DNA of 64,000 nt from assembly GCA_964500445.1 (NCBI GenBank), contig CAZCOG010000024.1:1-64000 (forward strand), written 5' to 3'. The notes beneath the pieces were generated by a model. That model was not told the DNA's origin. It worked only from the letters and a program-made list of their open reading frames with translations, and did not search any database. Within the stretch, counting starts at the first letter, position 1; the number at the start of each line of letters is the position of its first letter. This DNA is from Persicitalea sp964500445 (lineage in GTDB: Bacteria > Bacteroidota > Bacteroidia > Cytophagales > Spirosomataceae). This document shows, in pieces, positions 16,844 to 26,827 of this stretch. Position numbers and translations under genes: made by a program.

Positions 16844-18937
16844 TTATAAAATTGTCGCCACCAGCAGGTCAATGATTTTGATGCCAATAAAAGGTAGTGC
16901 AATACCGCCCAAACCATACTTCAAGAGATTTTGGCGCAGCAACGCACTGGCTCCGATGGGTTTGTAAGACACGCCTTTCAGGGCCAGCGGAATCAGAATC
17001 GGGATGATGATGGCGTTGAAAATAACCGCCGACAGAATGGCCGACTCCGGGCTGTGTAGCCGCATAATGTTCAGCCCCTGCAAGGAAGGAATCGCCAGAA
17101 CGAAGAGGGCGGGCACGATGGCGAAGTACTTGGCCACATCGTTGGCGATGCTGAATGTCGTGAGGGTACCCCGCGTCATGAGCAGTTGCTTTCCGATTTC
17201 GACAATCTCAATGAGTTTGGTGGGGTCGTTGTCGAGGTCCACCATGTTACCCGCCTCCTTGGCGGCCTGGGTACCGCTGTTCATGGCCACGCCCACGTCG
17301 GCCTGCGCCAGGGCGGGGGCGTCGTTGGTACCGTCGCCCATCATGGCCACCAGCTTGCCGCTTTGCTGTTCGCGACGGATGTACTCCAATTTGTCTTCCG
17401 GCTTGGCTTCGGCGATGTAGTCGTCAACCCCGGCCTTGTCGGCGATGTAGCGGGCAGTGAGCGGATTGTCGCCGGTGACCATGACCGTCTTGACGCCCAT
17501 CTTTCTCAGACGGTCGAAACGCTCGCGAATGCCAAGCTTGATAATATCCTGCAACTCAATGACACCGACCACGGCTTCGTTCACCGCTACCACCAACGGG
17601 GTACCTCCGTTGCCCGAAATATCATTGACGCGCTCGGTCACTTCCCGGGGAAAAACGTTGCCGCTTTTCTCCACCATTTCGCGCATGGCGTCCGAAGCAC
17701 CTTTACGGATGCGGGTTGGCCCGTCGCCACGCGGTCCGGCGGGCAAATCGACCCCGCTGCTGCGGGTTTGGGCGGTGAATTTGATGAAGGTCATCCCGGA
17801 AGTATCGTCGCTGATTTCCCGCCCGGCTGAATAGCCCGGCTCGGTCAAAGTCTGTTCCCGCGCCAATTCCACGATCGACTTACCCTCCGGGGTATTGTCG
17901 GCCAACGAACTAAGTACCAGGATTTCCCGGAAATAATCATCTGAAACACCGGGAGCGGGATAAAAATGGGTGGCTTTGCGGTTACCGATGGTGATAGTAC
18001 CCGTCTTGTCTAGCAGCAGCACGTCGATGTCGCCCGCCGTTTCCACCGCCCGGCCCGACTTGGTGATGACATTGGCCCGCAGGGCACGGTCCATGCCCGC
18101 GATGCCGATGGCCGACAGCAGTCCACCAATGGTAGTGGGAATCAGGCACACGAACAGCGAGATGAAAGCGGCGATGGTGATGGGCGTGTTGGCAAAATCC
18201 GCGAAGGGTTTCAGCGTCACCGTCACCAGAATGAATACCAGCGTAAAACCGGCCAGCAGGATCGTCAGCGCGATTTCATTGGGAGTTTTCTGCCGTGCGG
18301 CTCCCTCTACCAGGGCAATCATTTTATCCAGAAAACTTTCGCCAGGCTGCGTGGTCACCTCCACGATTATACGGTCGGAAAGTACCTTCGTACCGCCCGT
18401 CACGCTGCTTTTGTCGCCGTCGGCCTCCCGAATTACCGGGGCGCTCTCACCCGTAATGGCGCTTTCGTCGATGGTCGCCAGTCCTTCTACGATCTCACCA
18501 TCGGTGGCGATAATGTCGCCCGCCTCGCAGAGGAAACGATCGCCTTTGCGTAGTTGAGAGGATGAAATTTGCGTGGGATTATTGGACAGCAAAGTATCGC
18601 CTGCTGCCACCCGCCGGGCGGGCGTTTCTTCCCGCGTTTTGCGCAAACTATCGGCCTGCGCCTTGCCCCGCGCTTCGGCGATTCCCTCGGCAAAATTGGC
18701 AAATAACAGCGTGAGCAGTAATATCGTAAAGATCGCCAGGTTGTAGCCTAAAGTACCCTGCGACTGCTCCCCGGCCAAAATCCACAGGCACACGCCCAGC
18801 ATGATGAAAGTACCTATCTCCACCGTGAACATGACCGGATTGCGGTACATTTTGGCGGGATTCAATTTAATAAAAGCCTGTTTTCCGGCTTCCAGCACGA
18901 GGTCCCGTTGGAAAAGGGACGTATTTTCAGTTGCCAT
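16844..18937 (-). CDS. kdpB: Potassium-transporting P-type ATPase subunit KdpB
   Basis: At 697 residues this is a full-length P-type ATPase. The phosphorylated Asp is Asp310 in DKTGT, with TGES (actuator), MVTGDN and MMGDGTNDAPALAQADVGVAM (hinge, given in parts) also present, together with the membrane helices at both ends. KdpB hydrolyses ATP to drive potassium uptake through KdpA. It lies 17 bases after kdpA. Confidence 0.98.
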   Translation of the reverse strand: MATENTSLFQRDLVLEAGKQAFIKLNPAKMYRNPVMFTVEIGTFIMLGVCLWILAGEQSQGTLGYNLAIFTILLLTLLFANFAEGIAEARGKAQADSLRKTREETPARRVAAGDTLLSNNPTQISSSQLRKGDRFLCEAGDIIATDGEIVEGLATIDESAITGESAPVIREADGDKSSVTGGTKVLSDRIIVEVTTQPGESFLDKMIALVEGAARQKTPNEIALTILLAGFTLVFILVTVTLKPFADFANTPITIAAFISLFVCLIPTTIGGLLSAIGIAGMDRALRANVITKSGRAVETAGDIDVLLLDKTGTITIGNRKATHFYPAPGVSDDYFREILVLSSLADNTPEGKSIVELAREQTLTEPGYSAGREISDDTSGMTFIKFTAQTRSSGVDLPAGPRGDGPTRIRKGASDAMREMVEKSGNVFPREVTERVNDISGNGGTPLVVAVNEAVVGVIELQDIIKLGIRERFDRLRKMGVKTVMVTGDNPLTARYIADKAGVDDYIAEAKPEDKLEYIRREQQSGKLVAMMGDGTNDAPALAQADVGVAMNSGTQAAKEAGNMVDLDNDPTKLIEIVEIGKQLLMTRGTLTTFSIANDVAKYFAIVPALFVLAIPSLQGLNIMRLHSPESAILSAVIFNAIIIPILIPLALKGVSYKPIGASALLRQNLLKYGLGGIALPFIGIKIIDLLVATIL

Positions 18938-18954
18938 GAGAGTATGATTTAAGG

Positions 18955-20655
18955 TCAGTAAAGAGAGAAGTATTCGGCCAGCGGCCCGAGCGTCAGGGCT
19001 GGGAAAAAGGACAGGGAAGCAATGATGAGGATGACCGCAAAAATCAGCGCCCCGAAAGTACCCGTATCCACCCGCAGGGTACCCTGGCTTTCGGGTGTGT
19101 AGCGCTTGGCGGCGAGTTGCCCGGCGATGGCCACGGGCCCAATGATCGGCAGGTACCTTGCCAGCAGCATTACCAATCCTGTGGCGTAGTTCCAGAAGGG
19201 TGTGTTATCGCCTAATCCTTCCAGACCGCTCCCGTTGTTGGCAGAGGCGGAGGTAAACTCGTACAGCATTTCGCTGAAACCATGGTAGGCCGGGTTGTTC
19301 AGCCAGCCCGACAGCTGAGCCGGATTCTGCATATAGAGATAGCTGGACAGCGCCGTTCCCGCCAGAATCAGAAAGGGGTGCAACAGGGCTACCCCCATGG
19401 CGATTTTCATTTCGCTGGCCTCGATTTTACGGCCCAGCAATTCGGGCGTACGGCCTACCATCAAGCCACTGATGAAGACGGCCAGGATGATGAATACGTA
19501 AAAATTAAGAAACCCAACCCCGACGCCGCCATAGAAGCAGTTGATCATCATGCCCAGCAGGGTAGTCAGTACCGTGAGTGGGGTCATGCTGTCGTGCATG
19601 GCGTTGACCGAACCATTGCTGGTGACGGTGGTATTGATGGCCCAGTAGGCCGAGGCCGCCGGCCCGAAACGCACCTCTTTTCCCTCCATGCTTCCCGCGC
19701 TTTGGCTCACCCCTAATGTCGTGAGGGCAGGATTTCCCCCCAGCTCACTCGTCACCGCCGGAATGACCAGTAGTAAGAACCCGAATGTCATCACCCCAAA
19801 GATCGTCAGAGCCAGTTTCCGGCGTTTGAGCATGTAGCCCAGCGCGAAAAGCAAAGCAATGGGAATGAGGAAGATACTGACATTCTCGACGATATTGGTG
19901 AGGTAGGTCGGATTTTCGAGCGGATGACTGCTGTTGACGCCGAAGAATCCGCCGCCGTTGGTACCCAGCTGTTTGATGGAAATAAACGCGGCGGCTGGTC
20001 CCCGGCTCACGGCCACGGTTTCACCTTCCAGGGTAGTCATGGTACCCTGGCCTTCAAACGTCATAGGTACCCCCTCAAACACTAAGATGAGGGAGGAAAC
20101 GATGGCCAGTGGCAAAAGAATGCGCGTGCAGCTGCGCACGAGCAGCCTGTAAAAATTACCCAGCGAAGGATCCAAGCCTTCCCGCATAGACTTGAAAACG
20201 ACCGCCGCGATCGCCAGGCCGGTTCCCGCGCTGATAAACTGCCACAGCATCAGCGTCATTTGTCCCAGGTAGGAAAGCGACGATTCACCGGAGTAGTGCT
20301 GCAGATTGGTATTGGTCACGAAACTGACCGCCGTATTGAACGCCAGGTCGAGCGACATGGACGGGTTGCCGTCGGGATTGAGCGGCAGCCAGCTCATGTT
20401 GGTCAGCACGAGCAAGGCAACTACCAGCCACCAGCCGTTGATGACCAGCAGGGCCAGCAGGTTTTGCTGCCATGTCAGGGAAGTACGGGAGTCGATACCG
20501 CTGAGCTGGTAGATCAGCCGATCCAGCGGATCGAAAATTTTGTCGAGCCAGGTACTTTCGTTGTCGAATACCTTACCGATGTACCGGCCCAGCGGAACGG
20601 CCAGCAGTACGACCAAAAGGTACATCAGCACAATACCGAAGATTTGTGTGTTCAT
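18955..20655 (-). CDS. kdpA: Potassium-transporting ATPase channel subunit KdpA
   Basis: The 566-residue membrane protein is the potassium-selective channel subunit. The family's selectivity loops are visible (TNTNLQHYSG, TNGGGFFGVNSSHP, SNGSVNAMHDS, SASANNGSGLEGLG), and the ten expected helices fit the hydrophobic pattern. The ATG is three bases after the kdpF stop. It is of standard length with no oddities. Confidence 0.98.
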   Translation of the reverse strand: MNTQIFGIVLMYLLVVLLAVPLGRYIGKVFDNESTWLDKIFDPLDRLIYQLSGIDSRTSLTWQQNLLALLVINGWWLVVALLVLTNMSWLPLNPDGNPSMSLDLAFNTAVSFVTNTNLQHYSGESSLSYLGQMTLMLWQFISAGTGLAIAAVVFKSMREGLDPSLGNFYRLLVRSCTRILLPLAIVSSLILVFEGVPMTFEGQGTMTTLEGETVAVSRGPAAAFISIKQLGTNGGGFFGVNSSHPLENPTYLTNIVENVSIFLIPIALLFALGYMLKRRKLALTIFGVMTFGFLLLVIPAVTSELGGNPALTTLGVSQSAGSMEGKEVRFGPAASAYWAINTTVTSNGSVNAMHDSMTPLTVLTTLLGMMINCFYGGVGVGFLNFYVFIILAVFISGLMVGRTPELLGRKIEASEMKIAMGVALLHPFLILAGTALSSYLYMQNPAQLSGWLNNPAYHGFSEMLYEFTSASANNGSGLEGLGDNTPFWNYATGLVMLLARYLPIIGPVAIAGQLAAKRYTPESQGTLRVDTGTFGALIFAVILIIASLSFFPALTLGPLAEYFSLY

Positions 20656-20658
20656 AGT

Positions 20659-20736
20659 TTAGAATTTTTCGGGTTTGATCAGCACGTAGGCCATGTAGGC
20701 AAATACGGCGATGGAAATGATGAATAAGATGAGCAT
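20659..20736 (-). CDS. kdpF: Small membrane subunit KdpF
   Basis: A 25-residue single-helix protein, MLILFIISIAVFAYMAYVLI followed by KPEKF, is encoded directly before kdpA. Length, the single helix, and the K-P-E-(K/R) tail fit KdpF, a small stabilising subunit of the complex. It is the first gene of the kdp transcript. Confidence 0.9.
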   Translation of the reverse strand: MLILFIISIAVFAYMAYVLIKPEKF

Positions 20737-20855
20737 ACGGCGCTTTCGTTGGTTTGTGAAAGTGGATATGCCAAAAGCGTGCGCTAAAAGCTGGTTTCTA
20801 GCTAATCGACTATGAATCAAAATTTTGGACTGGAATTGAGAAATTCAGGCATAAA
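20737..20855 (-). promoter_or_regulatory. kdp operon promoter region with a partial sigma-54 -24 box
   Basis: Between the regulator's terminator and kdpF the minus strand reads TGGCAT at 20774-20769, followed by ATCCACTTTC. The -24 GG part of a sigma-54 promoter is good, but the -12 GC is TT, so the match is incomplete. The locus encodes an NtrC-type regulator, which normally acts on sigma-54 promoters. Confidence 0.3.
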
Positions 20856-20881
20856 AAAAGCCTATCAAAATGATAGGCTCT
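20856..20881 (-). terminator. Terminator after the response regulator
   Basis: On the minus strand AGCCTATCA and TGATAGGCT form a 9-bp stem around TTT, followed by TTTTTTATG. It separates the regulator transcript from the kdp operon, although both run in the same direction. Confidence 0.85.
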
Positions 20882-20902
20882 TCTCAAATTGATAGGGTAC
20901 TT

Positions 20903-22243
20903 TCAAAGCGAATACTCCTCTATTTTCCGGTATAGCGTAGCGATACCGATTTCGAGCAGGCGAGCGGCTTCGGCCTTGTTTCCTTTGGTGTGATTGAGGA
21001 CTTTCTGGATCTGTAATTTCTCGGCGCTGTTCAGCGAAAAAGCGGACAGACCCGGACTGGGAGCGGCAGGTGCGCTAAACTCAAAAGGCAGCAAAGCGGC
21101 CGACAGCGGTTCGGTTCCGGCCAGAATCACGGACCGTTCCAGACAGTTGCGAAGTTCGCGGATGTTGCCGGGCCAGGCGTATGCTTTCAGGGCGTCCAGA
21201 AAATCAGCTTCGTAGCTCAGGGGTGCCTTTTTGAGCTTAGCGCAGAATTCCGCAATGAAGTACCTGACCATGGGTTCGATGTCGGCCACGCGTTCGCGGA
21301 GGGGCGGCAGGTGCAGCGCGAACACATTGAGCCGGAAGTAAAGGTCCGGCCGGAAACGCTGCTGCTCGCTTTCGGTTTTCAGATCGCGGTTCGTAGCCGC
21401 AATCAGCCGGAAATCCGACTTCCGGGGCTTCTGCTCGCCTACCCGGATGAATTCACTTGTTTCCAGTACCCGCAACAATTTGGCCTGCAAATCCAGCGGC
21501 ATTTCTCCAATCTCATCCAGAAACAAAGTACCCCCGTTGGCTTCCTCGATAAAGCCTTTTTTATCGTTCAAAGCCCCCGTGAATGCCCCCTTGACGTGAC
21601 CAAATAGCTCACTTTCCAGCAGGTCGCGGCTGAAAGTACTGCAGTTCAAAGCCACGAAATTGCGGCTCGCCCGACCGCTCGCCTGGTGGATCGCCTGGGC
21701 AAAAACCTCTTTTCCGGTACCGGTTTCACCCGTCAGCAGCACGGTGGTGTCAGTAGCGGCTACTTTCTGTGCCAGCTCAACTACCCGCCGCAGCGCCACT
21801 GAATGACCCAGAATGGCATCGAACGAGTATTTTTCCCCGACCCTTTTTTCCAGGTTTTCTACCCGTTGGCGTAATTGGGTTTTCTCGATAGCCCGGTGAA
21901 TCAGCGGAATGATCTTGTCATTGTCATTGCCTTTGGTGATGTAGTCGAATGCTCCGTGCTGGATCGCCCGTACCCCGTCGGGAATGTTGCCGTAGGCCGT
22001 CAGCAGAATCACTTCCGTGGCCGGAGCGGTTTCTTTCAGTTTTTTGACCAGTTCCACGCCATTGGCATCGGGCAGCTTGACGTCGCACAGAATGACTTCG
22101 AAAGTTTGTCTTTCCAAAAACTGCAAACCCGTTTTAGCATCGGCAGCTTCCTGCACTTCGAAGCCCTCGGCCCGGATAATACGCGCCAGCAGGGAACGAA
22201 GCTTGTCTTCGTCGTCGATGATCAGGATTTTATGCACAAGCAA
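20903..22243 (-). CDS. NtrC-type sigma-54-dependent response regulator
   Basis: The 446-residue protein has a receiver domain (acidic IIDDEDK, phospho-acceptor Asp54 in LCDVKLPDANG), a sigma-54 activation AAA+ domain with Walker A GETGTGKE, the sigma-54 contact loop GAFTGA and Walker B (GGTLFLDEIGEMP), and a C-terminal Fis-type helix-turn-helix (NKAEAARLLEIGIATLYRKI). It is not the OmpR-type KdpE. As it precedes kdpF, and the only kinase nearby is at the operon end, it likely controls kdp under potassium limitation (inference). Confidence 0.93.
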   Translation of the reverse strand: MLVHKILIIDDEDKLRSLLARIIRAEGFEVQEAADAKTGLQFLERQTFEVILCDVKLPDANGVELVKKLKETAPATEVILLTAYGNIPDGVRAIQHGAFDYITKGNDNDKIIPLIHRAIEKTQLRQRVENLEKRVGEKYSFDAILGHSVALRRVVELAQKVAATDTTVLLTGETGTGKEVFAQAIHQASGRASRNFVALNCSTFSRDLLESELFGHVKGAFTGALNDKKGFIEEANGGTLFLDEIGEMPLDLQAKLLRVLETSEFIRVGEQKPRKSDFRLIAATNRDLKTESEQQRFRPDLYFRLNVFALHLPPLRERVADIEPMVRYFIAEFCAKLKKAPLSYEADFLDALKAYAWPGNIRELRNCLERSVILAGTEPLSAALLPFEFSAPAAPSPGLSAFSLNSAEKLQIQKVLNHTKGNKAEAARLLEIGIATLYRKIEEYSL

Positions 22244-22665
22244 TTGATTTTAGTCCCGAATATAAAGGTAGAGTCTCTGAAAGGCAAAAGTAGCTCTTTC
22301 GCCATGAGTACCTGCATTTCCTTTCATCCCGCACGAGCTACATTTACCCGTAGCCGAGCCAGCATTATCCGTAAGGTCTTCATCTTAATCTATCCTGTCA
22401 TGAAGTACTTTATGATCTTCATGTCGTTACTTATCTTAAAGTATTCGCCGCAGCCGACTTCGAAAGTAATAGCTTGGCAATAGATATTACAGCAAATATC
22501 AATAAAGGTGGGGAGTGGAAATTATTTAAAACCTGCACTGGGAAAAAATAAGCCAGAAAGAAAAGTAAATATTCTATGTTTCAAGTTCTTAAATACTAAT
22601 ACGGACTGTGCTGATGAAAATCACCACTAAATCTTGGGGCTTACCTAAAGTTGAATTCAATTTGT
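22244..22665. other. Intergenic region between the divergent regulator and sugar dehydrogenase genes
   Basis: These 420 bases separate two divergently transcribed genes and must hold both promoters. I see no supported gene, long repeat or clear hairpin. Composition shifts to AT-rich from about 22480 on. Confidence 0.5.
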
Positions 22666-23880
22666 ATGAAAAAACGGCGGCCACATTCAGAAATTTTTCT
22701 AAAGGTAAAAAGAGGATCATTGAGTCTGCTGGTGGCAGGTATACTAGCAAGTTTGGGGGCTACGCCACAACGGTCTGTACCTCAGCGATCACTCGGCCTT
22801 CAAGGCTGGCAATTGGCTCGTGCTTTTCCAAATTTAACCTTTGAACGTCCCGTTGAGCTTACCCACGCAGCCGATGGCAGCAATCGGCTTTTCGTGCTTG
22901 AACAGGGAGGACTAATCCGCGTGTTCGAGAATGACGCCAATACTCAGTCTGCATCGGTTTTTCTCGATATTAGATCCAGGGTTTCGTCAGAGGGAGAAAT
23001 GGGACTACTGGGTCTTGCTTTCCATCCTCAATTCAAGGAGAACGGATACTTTTATGTTTATTACACCAAGCGTAACCCCCTTGAATCCGTTTTGGCTCGT
23101 TATCAGGTTTCGTCCCCTGGTCAGGCGGTGGCGGACTCTACTTCTGAAACCATAGTCTTACGCTTTGCTCAACCGTACGATAACCATAATGGTGGCAAAA
23201 TTGCCTTCGGTCCCGATGGATATTTATATGTCTCTACCGGCGATGGCGGGGCCTGGGGCGATCCGCATCAGAATGCCCAGGACCTGACTTCGTGGCTCGG
23301 AAAACTGCACCGTATCGATATTAACAGTACCCAGAAAGGCAGCTATGGCATTCCGGTTGATAACCCATGGGCCGGCAACCGTGAAGGTTTTCGGGAAGAG
23401 ATTTTTGCATATGGTCTCCGCAATCCCTGGCGGTTCAGCTTCGACCGTCAAACCGGCCTGATTTGGGCCGGCGATGTAGGTCAGAACGAGTTCGAAGAGG
23501 TAAATATCATTACCACAGGCGGGAATTATGGCTGGCGTTTGAAAGAAGGAAATCGCTGTTATAATCCACGAAACGATTGTGATCCGGGAAACCTGATTGC
23601 TCCCGTCCATACTTATGAACGTTCCGACGGGGTTTCCATCACGGGGGGAGTCGTGTACCGGGGTTCTCGCTATCCTGCGCTCCTGGGTACTTATCTGTAT
23701 GCTGACTTCGGAACCGGGAACGTCTGGGCATTACGTGCGGAAAAAGGGCAAAAAACAGGCAATCAACTCATAGTAACAGGAGCTGGCAGCATCGCTGCCT
23801 TTGGGGAAGATGCCGACGGCGAAGTGTATTTGCTGGATCATCGGGGAGAAATTAAGCAGCTTCTTCCAGTGGATAAATGA
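22666..23880 (+). CDS. PQQ-dependent sugar dehydrogenase-like beta-propeller protein
   Basis: The 404-residue product belongs to the soluble aldose dehydrogenase (GdhB/YliI) propeller family. An N-terminal signal helix (LSLLVAGILASLGA) precedes the propeller, whose motifs are clear: GLIRVFEND, GEMGLLGLAFHPQFKENGYFY, GGKIAFGPDGYLYVSTGDGG, YGLRNPWRFSFD, GDVGQNEFEEVN, GGNYGWR, and SITGGVVYRGSRYP. Such enzymes oxidise sugars with pyrroloquinoline quinone in the periplasm; no PQQ synthesis gene is in the window. The start is set at ATG 22666; a TTG five codons earlier is possible. It shows no operon partner. Confidence 0.88.
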   Translation: MKKRRPHSEIFLKVKRGSLSLLVAGILASLGATPQRSVPQRSLGLQGWQLARAFPNLTFERPVELTHAADGSNRLFVLEQGGLIRVFENDANTQSASVFLDIRSRVSSEGEMGLLGLAFHPQFKENGYFYVYYTKRNPLESVLARYQVSSPGQAVADSTSETIVLRFAQPYDNHNGGKIAFGPDGYLYVSTGDGGAWGDPHQNAQDLTSWLGKLHRIDINSTQKGSYGIPVDNPWAGNREGFREEIFAYGLRNPWRFSFDRQTGLIWAGDVGQNEFEEVNIITTGGNYGWRLKEGNRCYNPRNDCDPGNLIAPVHTYERSDGVSITGGVVYRGSRYPALLGTYLYADFGTGNVWALRAEKGQKTGNQLIVTGAGSIAAFGEDADGEVYLLDHRGEIKQLLPVDK

Positions 23881-24095
23881 ATTTTGATCAGTTCGTTTCC
23901 TGATGATCTACTTTAACCTTTCCATAGATCATAAACCTCGTTGGTATATAAAATAATTGTTAATACGAGTAAAGGGCGGCTTTTTTTACCGTACTTGTAT
24001 GGCTGAATCTGTTCATTTCGCAATGCAATGGATTGTTTCTTTTCATTGCATTCGCACAAAATAAAGTTATATCCCATTTTATGGCTAGTACTTAC

Positions 24096-26597
24096 ATGGA
24101 CACCAGAAGAGATTTTCTTAAAAAAGCGGCCCTCCTTTCAACAGGTCTTATGGGAATGCTGCCCGAATCGATCCAAAGGGCCTATGCCATCGATCCGCAA
24201 GCTGGTACCACCTATCTGGATGCTGAGCACGTGGTGATACTTATGCAGGAAAATCGCTCTTTTGATCACGCTTATGGTACTTTGCAAGGGGTCAGGGGCT
24301 TTGATGATCCGCGGGCGATCGATTTACCGAATCGGAACAAAGTCTGGCTTCAGTCCAATGCGCAGGGTGAAACCTACGCGCCCTTCCGGCTCAATATCAA
24401 AGATACCAAGGCCACCTGGATGAGTTCACTTCCCCACTCCTGGGAAAACCAGGTGGATGCACGGAATAACGGGAAATACGACGGATGGATGGAAGCCAAA
24501 AAATCGGGAAATCGGGATTATGCAAAGATGCCGCTCACGCTTGGCTACTACGACCGGGAAGACTTACCTTTTTACTACGCGCTGGCGGATGCTTTTACAA
24601 TTTGTGACCAAAACTTTTGTTCTTCCCTGACCGGTACCACGCCCAACCGGCTGTACCTGTGGTCGGGCACCATTCGTGATCCCCGCGATCCGAAAGCCAT
24701 GGCCAATGTGCGGAACGAAAACGTCACCTACGACAAGGAAGCCAGCTGGATGACCTTTCCGGAGCGGCTGGAGAAACTGGGGATACCGTGGCGGATTTAT
24801 CAGAACGAAATCAGTATCGACACGGGGCTGACCGGCGACGAGGAAAGCTGGCTGGCCAACTTTACGGACAATCCCATCGAATGGTTTTCGCAGTACCGGG
24901 TTCGTTTTCATCCGGCCTACTATGCTTTCATCAAAGAACGGTCGGCCGTGCTACCGGAGCAGATTGTGCAACTCGAGAAAAAGCTGGCGAGTCTGCAGGA
25001 AAGTGATGCCGATTACGACAAAGTAAAGCGGGAACTGGAACGGCAGAAAAGCTGGTTGAAGACCATACAGCACGATTTGGTGGCGTATGCTCCGGAAAAA
25101 TTCGACGCTCTGCCCGAACACGAAAAAAATCTGCACCGAAAAGCGTTCACGACCAATACCGGAGATCCGGATTACCGTTCGCTCAGTTCGCTGGTATACA
25201 GGGACGGAGATACCCAACGACAAATGACAGTGCCAAAGGGTGATGTATTGCATCAGTTCAGATCAGATGTGGAGAGCAAAAAGCTACCGGCCGTATCCTG
25301 GGTCGTGGCCCCTGAAAACTTTTCGGACCATCCCGGCGCGCCCTGGTATGGCGCCTGGTACTTGTCGGAAGTAATGGACATTTTGACCAAGGACCCTGAA
25401 GTATGGAAAAAGACCATTTTCATTGTGGCCTACGATGAAAATGATGGGTACTTTGACCACGTTCCGCCCTTTGTGCCGCCCCATCCCGATCGACCCGAAT
25501 CAGGCCTGACCAGCCAGGACATCGACACCCGGCTGGAATTTATCACGGAGGAGCAGGAAAGTACCCGAAAAAACGGAGGGCGTACGGGGCCCATCGGGCT
25601 GGGCTACCGGGTGCCGCTAATTGTTGCCTCGCCATGGAGCAGGGGAGGGTATGTCTGTTCGGAAGTTTTTGACCATACCTCCGTACTACAGTTTCTGGAA
25701 CACTTTCTGAGCCACAAGAAAGGAGTGCCAGTAGTGGAAAGTAATATCAATAACTGGCGGCGGACTGTCTGCGGGGATTTGACGTCGGTATTCCGGCCGT
25801 ACCAGGGCGAGAAAATCGCCTTACCTGCGCCGGTAAAAAAAGAACCTTTCATTGAGAGTATTCACAAATCCCAGTTCAAAGAAGTACCTAAAGGTTTCAA
25901 AGTACTTACTCCTCAGGAAATCGCCCAGATCAATACCCAACCCGACAACAGCCCCCACATGCCCCGGCAGGAAAAGGGTGTTCGGCCTTCGTGTGCGCTG
26001 CCGTATGAGTTGTATGCCGATGGCAGCTGGCATCAGGGCAAACTGGAATTAAAGCTCTCTGCCGGTAAGAAGGCTTTTGGGCAGAAAGCATTGGGCGCTC
26101 CCTTTCAAGTGTACCAACTAGCTGATGATGGAGTCAAGGTTCGCTCTTACGCGGTGAGCGCGGGCGACACGTTGCTGGATACCTGGGAGGGGGATTATCA
26201 TCTGCGTGTCTATGGCCCCAATGGATTTTTTCGCGAATTCAGAGGCGGCAATCAGCAGCCAGCCATAGAGGTTTCCTGTCTGTACAAACAGGGGGGCGAC
26301 CGTCAATTGACCGGTAATGTATTGGTAAAACTTGTGAATAAGGATCCTTCCCGCTCTTTTCGGATTCAGCTTTTGGATAATGCCTATGGTACTGAGCCAA
26401 AGCTTGTAGAATTGCCAAAGGCTGGTACCAATGGGGCCAGCCTGACGATGGAACTGGACTTGAAAAAAAGTCATAACTGGTACGATTTTACCGTAGAAGC
26501 AGCGGGGTTTGATACCTTTCGCCAGTGCTACGCCGGACGCGTTGAAACCGGAAATAATGGATGGAGTGACCCACAGGTAGGCAAGGCAGAAGTATAA
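24096..26597 (+). CDS. plcN: Phosphocholine-type phospholipase C, Tat-exported
   Basis: The 833-residue protein hydrolyses phospholipids. It starts with a Tat signal (TRRDFLKKAALLS), which fixes ATG 24096 as start. The phosphoesterase domain (residues about 40-520) shows VVILMQENRSFDHAYG, SLTGTTPNRL and VAYDENDGYFDHVPP. Two C-terminal beta domains of the DUF756 type follow (about 640-830). Length and order match bacterial non-haemolytic phospholipase C (PlcN/PlcH type); the gene symbol reflects that family, not a proven substrate. A helical Glu/Lys-rich insert near 290-330 may be a lineage addition. Confidence 0.9.
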   Translation: MDTRRDFLKKAALLSTGLMGMLPESIQRAYAIDPQAGTTYLDAEHVVILMQENRSFDHAYGTLQGVRGFDDPRAIDLPNRNKVWLQSNAQGETYAPFRLNIKDTKATWMSSLPHSWENQVDARNNGKYDGWMEAKKSGNRDYAKMPLTLGYYDREDLPFYYALADAFTICDQNFCSSLTGTTPNRLYLWSGTIRDPRDPKAMANVRNENVTYDKEASWMTFPERLEKLGIPWRIYQNEISIDTGLTGDEESWLANFTDNPIEWFSQYRVRFHPAYYAFIKERSAVLPEQIVQLEKKLASLQESDADYDKVKRELERQKSWLKTIQHDLVAYAPEKFDALPEHEKNLHRKAFTTNTGDPDYRSLSSLVYRDGDTQRQMTVPKGDVLHQFRSDVESKKLPAVSWVVAPENFSDHPGAPWYGAWYLSEVMDILTKDPEVWKKTIFIVAYDENDGYFDHVPPFVPPHPDRPESGLTSQDIDTRLEFITEEQESTRKNGGRTGPIGLGYRVPLIVASPWSRGGYVCSEVFDHTSVLQFLEHFLSHKKGVPVVESNINNWRRTVCGDLTSVFRPYQGEKIALPAPVKKEPFIESIHKSQFKEVPKGFKVLTPQEIAQINTQPDNSPHMPRQEKGVRPSCALPYELYADGSWHQGKLELKLSAGKKAFGQKALGAPFQVYQLADDGVKVRSYAVSAGDTLLDTWEGDYHLRVYGPNGFFREFRGGNQQPAIEVSCLYKQGGDRQLTGNVLVKLVNKDPSRSFRIQLLDNAYGTEPKLVELPKAGTNGASLTMELDLKKSHNWYDFTVEAAGFDTFRQCYAGRVETGNNGWSDPQVGKAEV

Positions 26598-26770
26598 TTA
26601 CCCTTCAAGAAACTATAAGGAGTACGTGACCAGGTAGTTCAATGACAATCCGATTGATACTTTCCCCCCAAAAAAATATTTTGCTATTTGATGATTGCAT
26701 TCAAAAACTCTATCACCAGGTGGCTCACCCAAATAGCGGTGCCAAATAAAGATTTATTACTTGGTTAGAA

Positions 26771-26799
26771 TTGAAAATCATTGAAGTTTTTTATCTTTC
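26771..26799 (+). promoter_or_regulatory. Putative promoter of the small secreted protein gene
   Basis: TTG at 26771-26773 and TATCTTTC at 26792-26799 are 18 bases apart, close to the Bacteroidota -33/-7 pattern, and lie 29 bases before the ATG of the following gene. Confidence 0.4.
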
Positions 26800-26827
26800 G
26801 CTTTCACTTTTAACCTACCATTTTTTT

